Below are positions 5,966-11,873 of a DNA stretch of 24,628 bases, piece by piece. This DNA comes from a virus. Numbering within the stretch: the stretch's first letter is position 1; every line of letters starts with the position of its first letter. A program made the position numbers and the translations under genes. The DNA is taken from IMG/VR virus record IMGVR_UViG_3300027708_001759, positions 1 through 24,628 of that record; one strand, given 5' to 3'. The notes beneath the pieces were generated by a model. The model had not been told where the DNA came from, did no database searches, and saw only the letters and a list, made by a program, of their open reading frames with translations.

Positions 5966-5992
5966 TACACGTAAAAGAATTTGCTCTAAATA
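5964..5992 (+). promoter_or_regulatory. Candidate rightward promoter for the small-gene unit
   Basis: TTTACA (5964-5969), a 17-bp spacer and TAAATA (5987-5992) lie about 80 bp upstream of the first plus-strand gene. The surrounding DNA is AT-rich. The -35 overlaps the right end of the palindrome by two bases, as expected for a repressible promoter. The -10 is a weak match. Confidence 0.4.
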
Positions 5993-6033
5993 GTGTGCTT
6001 ATTCTATTCCATGGGAGTAGAATTATGCTATGA

Positions 6034-6054
6034 AGCTGATCGACGGGATCAGCT
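6034..6054 (+). promoter_or_regulatory. Leader hairpin before the first plus-strand gene
   Basis: A perfect 8-bp inverted repeat, AGCTGATC (6034-6041) and GATCAGCT (6047-6054), has a 5-nt loop. It ends seven bases before the GAAGGG ribosome-binding site of the gene at 6074. There is no T-tract, so it is not a terminator; it may stabilise the mRNA or tune translation. A GATC site sits in each arm. Confidence 0.45.
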
Positions 6055-6073
6055 GATAACGAAGGGTAATAAC

Positions 6074-6277
6074 ATGAAAAAGATTAGTACACAAGTTCGC
6101 AACGAATTCGATATGTGTGGACTTCCAGATCAGCTTCGCGCTCAGAATAACGTTCTTGATTATGCATCACGCAATATGAGTGAAGCAGAATATATTGAAA
6201 TGTATGAATCAGGATCTAAAGAATATCAGTCAGCTTGTGACGCTTTTGTTTCTCTTATTATGATGGGACGTAATTAA
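6074..6277 (+). CDS. Small acidic hypothetical protein, first gene of the plus-strand unit
   Basis: This 67-residue protein starts at ATG 6074, six bases after GAAGGG. The upstream in-frame extension to 5993 is rejected because it would start inside the putative promoter and leader hairpin. The sequence is helical and acidic (NMSEAEYIEMYESGSKEYQ), with no membrane segment and no recognised domain. It is the leading gene of six tiny plus-strand genes, placed opposite to all other genes and probably expressed early. Confidence 0.7.
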   Translation: MKKISTQVRNEFDMCGLPDQLRAQNNVLDYASRNMSEAEYIEMYESGSKEYQSACDAFVSLIMMGRN

Positions 6278-6278
6278 T

Positions 6279-6449
6279 ATGAACGGTTATACAAAAGAAA
6301 TTGCTGAACTACTCAATATCTCTATTGAAGAAGCTAAAAAAGTTCAGGATTACTTGGAAGAAGAAATTGGCATTGATTACTCAGAATGTACTCAGCGCGA
6401 ATTTAATTTATCAGTGAAGCTTGCTGCTTCAGAAATGAAGGTTGCATAA
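6279..6449 (+). CDS. Hypothetical protein, 56 residues, possible HTH
   Basis: The frame begins MNGYTKEIAELLNISIEEAK, one base after the preceding stop, and ends SEMKVA. Residues 4-25 (TKEIAELLNISIEEAKKVQ) have the spacing of a small helix-turn-helix, but the charged face makes this weak. It ends in TAATG, overlapping the next start, with AAGGTTGCATAATG forming ribosome-binding site, stop and start together. Accepted from tiling and overlaps. Confidence 0.6.
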   Translation: MNGYTKEIAELLNISIEEAKKVQDYLEEEIGIDYSECTQREFNLSVKLAASEMKVA

Positions 6450-6646
6450 TGTCAATGTCACGTAAAGATTATGAATTAATTTCTGAAGCTTTGAATTTTG
6501 CAAAAAACGTTGTTAATGAATCAGGACTTTATGATCCTGAGTCAGCAATTGGATTAGCGTCAAATATTATTGCTGACGCAATTGAACGCAATTATCCTAA
6601 TTTCCGCCCAACACAATTTCTAGAAGCAGCAGGAGTACAAAAATGA
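6449..6646 (+). CDS. Small conserved phage protein (MSRKDYELI type)
   Basis: The 65-residue protein starts MSMSRKDYELISEALNFAK and ends NYPNFRPTQFLEAAGV. This pairing, a SRKDY-like N-terminus and an NPxFdrxxFl-aCG-like C-terminus, is a recurring small protein of phages and prophages. Its function is, to my knowledge, unknown. The usual Cys near the end is Ala here. It shares TAATG with the gene before and ATGA with the gene after, so it is translationally coupled on both sides. Confidence 0.75.
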   Translation: MSMSRKDYELISEALNFAKNVVNESGLYDPESAIGLASNIIADAIERNYPNFRPTQFLEAAGVQK

Positions 6647-6951
6647 TAAACATGGACACTATTCTTGAAGAAATTAAGAAGATCGATTCGGAAGTAAATG
6701 CTGAAATGTGGCATACCGGTGGCGGTTGCATGACGATTTATCTTGGAACTCCTGATCAAGACGGCATATATCCGGTTGCTGCTGGTCCTGGATTTAGACG
6801 TGATGGTCAAAATGTTGCTCATTTTGATGATTTTTGTTATGGAGAAGATGGCGACGGCGTTTTTGAATACGTCCAGTCTGGATCTGACCTTGAAATTGCG
6901 CGTCGTATCTATAGCTTTTATGAGTATATGAACATGCATAAGGAGGCATAA
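6643..6951 (+). CDS. Hypothetical protein, 102 residues
   Basis: It starts at ATG 6643 (ATGA overlap, AGGAG seven bases upstream), or possibly at the internal Met4. The product is acidic and aromatic: an N-terminal helix (TILEEIKKIDSEVNAE), then a strand-rich stretch with GGGCMTIYLG and AGPGFRRDG, an acidic YGEDGDGVFEYV, and a final helix. The layout looks like a single alpha/beta domain. No catalytic motif is recognised, and function is unknown. Confidence 0.7.
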   Translation: MINMDTILEEIKKIDSEVNAEMWHTGGGCMTIYLGTPDQDGIYPVAAGPGFRRDGQNVAHFDDFCYGEDGDGVFEYVQSGSDLEIARRIYSFYEYMNMHKEA

Positions 6952-7026
6952 ATGACTGAAAAAGAAGTAATTTGTGGTGATTGTTTGTATCCATTAAGCC
7001 AATGCCAACATCATAAGGAGAAATAA
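6952..7026 (+). CDS. 24-residue Cys/His micropeptide
   Basis: ATG 6952 follows AAGGAGGCATAA with ideal spacing and encodes MTEKEVICGDCLYPLSQCQH, then HKEK. CxxC plus C-x-HH could bind one zinc ion. The stop TAA abuts the next ATG within AAGGAGAAATAAATG. Strong ribosome-binding sites on both sides support translation despite the length. No homology is claimed. Confidence 0.5.
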   Translation: MTEKEVICGDCLYPLSQCQHHKEK

Positions 7027-7182
7027 ATGTTCCCAATGTCGCCTTTAGAGTCCTGGACTTTCATAATTTTAGTGTTTACGACAGTTTACACCGTTCCAGT
7101 GATTCTGTGGAGAGTCTTTAATTACGTCTGCGAGCGCGCCCGTCAGCGCCAATTGGGGGAGTATTACTCTTCCAAGCAATAA
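7027..7182 (+). CDS. Small single-pass membrane protein
   Basis: This 51-residue protein begins MFPMSPLESWTFIILVFTTV, with one hydrophobic helix at about residues 9-29. A positively charged cytoplasmic-type tail (WRVFNYVCERARQRQ) follows. AAGGAGAAATAA precedes ATG 7027 directly. It is the last plus-strand gene before the bidirectional terminator. A role in the membrane, such as exclusion or early takeover, is possible but unsupported. Confidence 0.65.
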   Translation: MFPMSPLESWTFIILVFTTVYTVPVILWRVFNYVCERARQRQLGEYYSSKQ

Positions 7183-7254
7183 AAAAGAGACCGCCTACGA
7201 TCAGGATCATGGACAGAAGGGGTTGCCATGATCCGCCGTAGGCGGTCTTTTTTT
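7183..7254. terminator. Bidirectional terminator between convergent units
   Basis: The outer arms GACCGCCTACG (7189-7199) and CGTAGGCGGTC (7237-7247) are perfect. They are flanked by A6 on the left and T7 on the right, so the structure terminates on both strands. A second nested 9-bp stem (GGATCATGG 7204-7212, CCATGATCC 7226-7234) closes a 13-nt loop. It separates the plus-strand small-gene unit from the 3' end of the late operon; the last late gene stops inside its T-tract. Confidence 0.92.
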
Positions 7255-7519
7255 ATTCCTGTGTAGCTAATTCGCCGCCGATTGCCATATAAGCCGCGCC
7301 GTCGATCCAGCCGTCAAGTTTATCTGGAGATTGAACTAATCGGGCAACCTTGAGCTGATTCATGCACAAGGCAACCTGATATTCAGTAATTGGAGTTTCC
7401 AGGACGATGCTCCAGAGCTTTGCGATCCTGTAGAAGTTCTCTTGCGGTGTTCCGTACTCGGCTTCGCGGTCGTTGTAGATCAGCTCAGAAGCCACGTTTA
7501 GGATTTCTCCCCTGTTCAT
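7253..7519 (-). CDS. Conserved phage protein, DUF6378-like
   Basis: The 88-residue protein has the pattern R-ILNVASELI-NDREAEYGTPQENFYRIAKLWS, followed by Q-KVARL and DGWIDGAAYMAIGGE. I recognise this as a common helical phage family (DUF6378-like) of unknown biochemical role. Its helical acidic motifs loosely recall all-alpha nucleotide pyrophosphatases. It starts at ATG 7519 behind AGGGGAAAAT. It is the last gene of the late operon; its stop codon lies in the terminator. Confidence 0.75.
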   Translation of the reverse strand: MNRGEILNVASELIYNDREAEYGTPQENFYRIAKLWSIVLETPITEYQVALCMNQLKVARLVQSPDKLDGWIDGAAYMAIGGELATQE

Positions 7520-7527
7520 ATTTTCCC

Positions 7528-7917
7528 CTATTCTTCGATGATTTTAATACTATGGTGCTTCAAATATCCTATTGCAGCCCGAAGGATCTGGACATCATCT
7601 TCCGCCATGCCAATCAGGGTATTGCATTGACCGCATAGTAACCCACGAACGGCATCTTGGGAAAGATCATGATTATGATCCACACTAAAGCGCTTCCCGT
7701 GGACTTCCTCCGGAACTCCGCAGATCGCGCATTTATGATCCTGAGAGATCAGAAGAGCGTCATAATCAGTTTGACGGACGGCTTTTCTTTGCTTTTCTCG
7801 GCATTCTCTGCACTGAGATCGGCGACCGTCGGGTTCTCTGGAGCTTTGACCAAATTCGGAGAAGGTTTTAACCCGAGCACAGTATTTACAGCGCTTGCGT
7901 TGTTCCTTCTCTTCCAT
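7528..7917 (-). CDS. HNH endonuclease, endonuclease VII-like
   Basis: The 129-residue protein carries a first zinc ribbon (Cys10, 13, 36, 39). This is followed by CAIC (63-66), VDHNHD (79-84), and RGLLCGQCNTLIG (91-103). The last three are the hallmark of recombination endonuclease VII/HNH proteins, where the DHNH supplies catalytic His and metal ligands. ATG 7917 is preferred to 7977 because the longer frame runs into the membrane-protein gene and a GGGGGA lies upstream of 7917. Such enzymes resolve branched DNA or help packaging. Here it sits after the lysis genes, a common spot for free-standing HNH genes, so a mobile homing enzyme is also possible. Confidence 0.85.
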   Translation of the reverse strand: MEEKEQRKRCKYCARVKTFSEFGQSSREPDGRRSQCRECREKQRKAVRQTDYDALLISQDHKCAICGVPEEVHGKRFSVDHNHDLSQDAVRGLLCGQCNTLIGMAEDDVQILRAAIGYLKHHSIKIIEE

Positions 7918-7945
7918 TAGAAGAAGGTCCCCCTGATCGGTTAAA

Positions 7946-8188
7946 TTACTTCGTTTTCTTGGCGGATTCTTTTGCAATCTGCGCGTCCACTTCAGCCTTA
8001 GCTACAGTGACCACGCCGAATGCGGGATCTTTAGGATTAAGACCGCGGACGGTAACCCCTAGGACACCTGACAAGATAGATAGAATTTTAACAGTTAAAG
8101 ACGCGTTTGTAGCGAATGCTGCTGTTGCAAAAGGAGCAGCTATTACGACGTAAGTACCAACGACTTTTTTGATTTTATTTAGATCCAT
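7946..8188 (-). CDS. Small two-helix membrane protein, holin candidate
   Basis: The product is 80 residues from ATG 8188, behind TAAGGAGAAACCC. Two hydrophobic stretches at about residues 11-30 and 32-48 are followed by a Lys-rich tail ending ESAKKTK. Size, two membrane helices, charged tail and position directly after the endolysin fit a holin. Holins have no diagnostic residues, so this rests on topology and neighbourhood. The longer frame from 8494 overlaps the endolysin and is rejected. Confidence 0.65.
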   Translation of the reverse strand: MDLNKIKKVVGTYVVIAAPFATAAFATNASLTVKILSILSGVLGVTVRGLNPKDPAFGVVTVAKAEVDAQIAKESAKKTK

Positions 8189-8198
8189 GGGTTTCTCC

Positions 8199-8717
8199 TT
8201 ATTTGCTTGCTGGCCACGCCGGACGGGCGACACCAATGATGGTCTTATCCAGAATGCGCTTCCGGCGATAACAACCGCCGCCATTCTGTTGAGATCCTTT
8301 GACTCCTTCGGGAGAAGTATTTCCGCCGATCGTGGTGAGGAACGTCTTTCCGTTGGATTCGACGATCTCCACATGATCCGCATGACCTGCACCGTCCCAG
8401 TCAAAGAAAACAATGTCCCCTGGTTGAGCAGTTTTAGGGTCGACAAGCTGACCCTTTTTCTTAAACCATGCAAGTCCATTGATCGTGCTGACAAATCCGT
8501 GAGAGTTTTCGGCAGCTACAAGAGCGCTGACATTTGCCTGAGCAAAGCACCAGGAAACAAATCCAGCGCACCAGGGTGATCCCTGGAGGTTGGCTTTGGT
8601 GACCAATTTCCACCAGTCCCAGACCCAGACGATATTGCCAGATTTACCATCAGCTCCTCCGCCTTCAACGGTTCCGACCTTGCTTTGAGCTGCCTTTAAG
8701 ACGTCAACCGCGTTCAT
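8199..8717 (-). CDS. CHAP-domain endolysin
   Basis: This 172-residue protein is a single CHAP amidase/endopeptidase domain. Catalytic Cys50 lies in GSPWCAGFVSW, His115 in GHADHVEIVE, and polar Asn133 in TIGGNTSP. It would cleave peptide bonds in peptidoglycan. There is no signal peptide and no separate cell-wall-binding domain, so it depends on a holin for release. It starts at ATG 8717 behind ACGAGGATCA and overlaps the upstream membrane-protein gene by 14 bp. Tight linkage to two small membrane proteins makes this the lysis cassette. Confidence 0.9.
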   Translation of the reverse strand: MNAVDVLKAAQSKVGTVEGGGADGKSGNIVWVWDWWKLVTKANLQGSPWCAGFVSWCFAQANVSALVAAENSHGFVSTINGLAWFKKKGQLVDPKTAQPGDIVFFDWDGAGHADHVEIVESNGKTFLTTIGGNTSPEGVKGSQQNGGGCYRRKRILDKTIIGVARPAWPASK

Positions 8718-8967
8718 TGATCCTCGTTTTCATGACCTCGACATCAATTCTGATGCATTGCTGATTAGTAAGTAATTCTTCAACCTTATTAATCAGTCCG
8801 GTTTTACCGTCGTTATACAGCGCGTATTCAATCCGCGATAGCTTATCTTCAATGTGCTCGGTATGAGTTTTAATTGCGTGTTTAGCAATAATTCCCACTC
8901 CGGCAAGTAATGCCGCTATTACAAAAAAATATGAATAAATTATGGTCGCTGTATCGACGTTTGCCAT
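8704..8967 (-). CDS. Membrane-anchored coiled-coil protein of the lysis cassette
   Basis: The 87-residue protein has one N-terminal transmembrane helix (about residues 8-28, IIYSYFFVIAALLAGVGIIA). The remainder is helical and charged (HIEDKLSRIEYALYNDGKTG...VEVMKTRINERG) and likely a coiled coil. The layout recalls XhlA-type or class III holin-associated proteins. It overlaps the endolysin by 14 bp. It may be the holin itself or an accessory protein; the two-helix protein at 7946-8188 competes for that role. The ribosome-binding site is weak. Confidence 0.65.
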   Translation of the reverse strand: MANVDTATIIYSYFFVIAALLAGVGIIAKHAIKTHTEHIEDKLSRIEYALYNDGKTGLINKVEELLTNQQCIRIDVEVMKTRINERG

Positions 8968-8985
8968 TTGCGCGGTTACCCGTTC

Positions 8986-9099
8986 TTAGTTAGTGGTTGA
9001 CTGTTTTGCTGTTGCCTTAAGTACTGCAATTTCTTGCGCCTGTTGGCCAATAATTTCTCTGAGCTCAGCAAGAACCTGATTAACATCTATTTCTGCCAT
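8986..9099 (-). CDS. 37-residue coiled-coil peptide
   Basis: The frame starts at ATG 9099, in a perfect AAAGGGGAAATAAATG cassette. It encodes MAEIDVNQVLAELREIIGQQ, followed by AQEIAVLKATAKQSTTN. Heptad-spaced Leu/Ile residues suggest a short coiled coil. It fills a gap between fibre and lysis genes. Small peptides of this style follow tail-fibre genes in related phages. Function unknown. Confidence 0.6.
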   Translation of the reverse strand: MAEIDVNQVLAELREIIGQQAQEIAVLKATAKQSTTN

Positions 9100-9261
9100 T
9101 TATTTCCCCTTTAGATCTGGTTCGTTAGCGTAAAGTGCCTTAAGTTGATTAATTGCATCCTGTTTTATGATATGACAACCCATAACCTGATTATCATCGT
9201 CTTTAATTACTGGAAACCCATTACATCCATATGAATTAGGTTCCCCAACGTGGTATGGCAT
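9100..9261 (-). CDS. Small conserved phage protein (MPYHVG...GCH type)
   Basis: The 53-residue product begins MPYHVGEPNSYGCNGFPVIK and continues VMGCHIIKQDAINQLKALYANE. The pattern C-x-F-PVxK, VxGCH, then A-x-QLxALYA-E recurs in small phage proteins and as a short module in larger phage proteins. Two Cys and two His could bind a metal. AGAGGGGAAATAAATG links it to the fibre gene before it, and TAA-ATG adjacency links it to the gene after it. Confidence 0.7.
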   Translation of the reverse strand: MPYHVGEPNSYGCNGFPVIKDDDNQVMGCHIIKQDAINQLKALYANEPDLKGK

Positions 9262-10728
9262 TTATTTCCCCTCTAACTTTTTGAGTCTGTCGTTGAGTTG
9301 TTTAATTGCTGGCACTAAAAATATAGCAAGACGATCAAAAAGAACCGAATCTGGTTGACCTTCTGTATTTTTATTGACAAGGATTTCTAATTCAGGAATT
9401 TGAGCAACACTTTCGGCAATAAGACCAAAATTCAGTCGGTTTGTATCATCTGTGTATTCAGATTTGTAAGTAAAAGTTACGGGTTCAAGTTTAAGAATTG
9501 CTGAAAGATAATCAGCAGCAGGAATATCTGTAATGTTTTCTTTATATCTTGCAGATGAAGTAGTTGCATAAAAACGAAAATTTGATGAATTCCAATAAAC
9601 AGGAGTATATGCACTAGCAGACATAGCGTGAACTTGAAGATTTCCAAAAATTTCTGCAAGCCCCGCTACTTGCAAGCCACCACCTGAATATAGAGCATTA
9701 GAAGCTGATCCTAAAGCCTCTATTCTAGAAGCACCAATAATTTTGCTAATATCAAGAATGGCATAAGGTGATGAGCTAGAGTTTCCGTAAATATAAGTTG
9801 ATCCATAATTTAGATAGTCATTGCCTACGATAGTAAATCCACCGATGGTTCCTGATGAAGCATAGATTGAGCCAGTAAAGGAACCACTGGTCGCAGTTAC
9901 AGTGCCAGTAAATGTTCCAGCCGACGCATAGACCGTTCCAGTAAATGTTCCGCTTGTGGCAGTAATGTTGCCGGTAATCGTCGCACTAGAGGCTACGAGA
10001 ACGCCAGATGGCGATACCGAGAATGTTCCTGACCCATTGTTGTAGGCGATACCAGTAATCGTTCCTGCGTTGATCTTGCCGGCGTCAAGGTTTGCGATAA
10101 CGGTATCGCTGATCGGAGCGGAAACCCAGGAGCCACTGTTATAAACATACTGATAGAGGACTGTGCCGCCACCATTAACCTGGAACCAAATGTCGCCATT
10201 AGTGCCACTTCCTGAAGGACCAGAGGTGGAATAGTGAGCAGTGTTTTTGCCATTAGCCGTAGTTTGAGCAACGCCAGCTGTGTAAGCTGCTGATGTCGCG
10301 TTGGCATTTGCCGTATTTGCCGTTGCGATTGCCGTTGCTGCATCAGAAATCGCTTGTTGAGCCTGAGCAAGCGCTGGGTTGATTGTTGGATCTGAAAGAT
10401 CCTCAGAATTTGGAATAAAAATTCTACTAACATCCGATTGATCATAATCAGTATTATCAGCAGAATACGCGTCACCAGTTGCGGTTGTTACTGCCAAGTT
10501 TGTCGTATTAGCAACCGTAAAAGTATTTGTGGCAATAGAAGCAATTGTAAATGTTCCGTTATATCCGTCTGGAGCAAGTCCAGAAACAATGACGGTATCA
10601 CCAGCTGCAAACGTATGACCAGTGGCAGTATAAGTTGCGGTTGAGGATGTGTAACTTACTGCGCTGATTGCAAAATCTTTAACAGTAATATCAACAGGCG
10701 TGTTGGTAATCTGAGGAGCTAATGGCAT
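9262..10728 (-). CDS. Tail fibre with C-terminal S74 intramolecular chaperone
   Basis: The protein has 488 residues. Residues 1-100 form a beta-rich attachment region (ITVKDFAISAV...), and about 120-165 form an Ala/Thr-rich coiled coil. A stretch of GTFTGTVYASAGTFTG-type repeats, roughly 240-300, suggests a trimeric beta-helix shaft. From about 391 the SSARYKENI motif starts a peptidase S74 domain. In known examples the Ser cleaves the chaperone off after trimer folding. GLIAESV and a final coiled coil DRLKKLEGK complete the domain. It starts at ATG 10728 behind AAGGGGATAAAAC and follows the tail hub gene, as expected for a baseplate-attached receptor-binding fibre. Confidence 0.88.
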   Translation of the reverse strand: MPLAPQITNTPVDITVKDFAISAVSYTSSTATYTATGHTFAAGDTVIVSGLAPDGYNGTFTIASIATNTFTVANTTNLAVTTATGDAYSADNTDYDQSDVSRIFIPNSEDLSDPTINPALAQAQQAISDAATAIATANTANANATSAAYTAGVAQTTANGKNTAHYSTSGPSGSGTNGDIWFQVNGGGTVLYQYVYNSGSWVSAPISDTVIANLDAGKINAGTITGIAYNNGSGTFSVSPSGVLVASSATITGNITATSGTFTGTVYASAGTFTGTVTATSGSFTGSIYASSGTIGGFTIVGNDYLNYGSTYIYGNSSSSPYAILDISKIIGASRIEALGSASNALYSGGGLQVAGLAEIFGNLQVHAMSASAYTPVYWNSSNFRFYATTSSARYKENITDIPAADYLSAILKLEPVTFTYKSEYTDDTNRLNFGLIAESVAQIPELEILVNKNTEGQPDSVLFDRLAIFLVPAIKQLNDRLKKLEGK

Positions 10729-10739
10729 GTTTTATCCCC

Positions 10740-11873
10740 TTACGGTAGAACTAGTCGGGTTGAATTCATGGGTGAGGTCTGATAAGTAACATTCCAGTCG
10801 TCTGGAGTAATCTTATGTTGCATACCTTCAACAACAAGATAAATGGTCAAATTACGTCCGTCGACCGTTGTTCTTTTAACTGTTACCTGATCTAAGAGTT
10901 CTGTTGATAAGAAATCAGGATATAAGACATCGAGTGCCAATGCCGTAAAGTTAATTTCAGCAACCGTTGTATTTGGTTTTGCGTCTTTGGTTGCAAGATA
11001 TGTTGCAAGTTTTTGCGCCGAGTTGTCACTAAGAATTGCAGTTTCAACGCTTACCGTCTTGGTTCCATACTTGGTTACGCTTGGTTTATAGGTAAAGGTC
11101 TTTTGCTTAAGCTTACCTCGTGTTACTACGGCATTATTAATAACCTGAAGGGTTCCAGGAGTTGTCTTAATGGTATTGTATTCAACAGTATTTGCTGCGC
11201 GAGAATCATCAAACAGGAGCTGCGTAGGACGATTAAACTTCTCAGTATTAGTAATAAAGGTTGCTACACCAGTTCGACTGACATAAAATCCGCCAGCTTC
11301 AGCAAGAACGCACTCGTTAATCATGTCAGTAATGTTTTGATCTTGACCAGTCTTTTGCATGACAACGGATCCTGAGATATTACGCCAGGAAGATCCCGTT
11401 GGCCAACTAGCATATGTAAGCATACGACCAACACGCGTTGAGGTTGTCTCTTGATATGCTGTAGTTTTAAGCGCTGGAGCTGTTACCTTAGAAAACTTGG
11501 CAATAGCATCGACAAAAGTCATGGTAACAAACGCGTCAAATCCAGCATTAACGTCAGTGGTTTCAAGGTATCCGTCAAATAAAACATAACCCGAACCAGA
11601 CCAGGTAGCTACAAAGCGCGCTCGAAGACCATCACGCAGCGCAGTAACGCCACCGGATACCCAAGGTCCAGATAGATTATCTGGATCGTAATCGCCTGAT
11701 CTATTGTCAAAGACAACGCTCATGCTGCCAGCATCGACCTTTTGATCAGCGCGAGCTCGACCTCGATTAAGGTTAACCTCTCTCAGATCAGCTACTGGAA
11801 CTGTCTGAAAAGACCCGCCAAAATAGAACTGAACCTTGAGTGTTGGTCCATTTGTACCATCAAAAGCACTCAC
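10740..11873 (-). CDS. Minor tail (distal tail/hub) protein
   Basis: The 377-residue protein has an N-terminal pattern NLNRGRARADQKVDAGSMSV, followed by DNRSGDYDPDNLSGPW and VLFDGYLE. I recognise this from the minor tail proteins that follow the tape measure in siphophages of actinobacteria. The rest is beta-rich with no enzyme motif. It probably closes the tail tube and carries the fibre encoded next. The gene begins with GTG 11873, directly after the tape-measure TAA, behind GGGGGTTTAA. Confidence 0.8.
   Translation of the reverse strand: MSAFDGTNGPTLKVQFYFGGSFQTVPVADLREVNLNRGRARADQKVDAGSMSVVFDNRSGDYDPDNLSGPWVSGGVTALRDGLRARFVATWSGSGYVLFDGYLETTDVNAGFDAFVTMTFVDAIAKFSKVTAPALKTTAYQETTSTRVGRMLTYASWPTGSSWRNISGSVVMQKTGQDQNITDMINECVLAEAGGFYVSRTGVATFITNTEKFNRPTQLLFDDSRAANTVEYNTIKTTPGTLQVINNAVVTRGKLKQKTFTYKPSVTKYGTKTVSVETAILSDNSAQKLATYLATKDAKPNTTVAEINFTALALDVLYPDFLSTELLDQVTVKRTTVDGRNLTIYLVVEGMQHKITPDDWNVTYQTSPMNSTRLVLP

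Noticed and set aside
7228-7265. 12-codon frame MIRRRRSFFIPV with AGAAGGGG upstream, inside the terminator hairpin
   Set aside because: The ribosome-binding site lies in the terminator loop and the frame runs through the T-tract; transcripts should rarely cover it. Noted as a curiosity only.
7528-7977. HNH protein starting at 7977
   Set aside because: It would overlap the coding end of the membrane protein; ATG 7917 gives a complete zinc ribbon and HNH domain.
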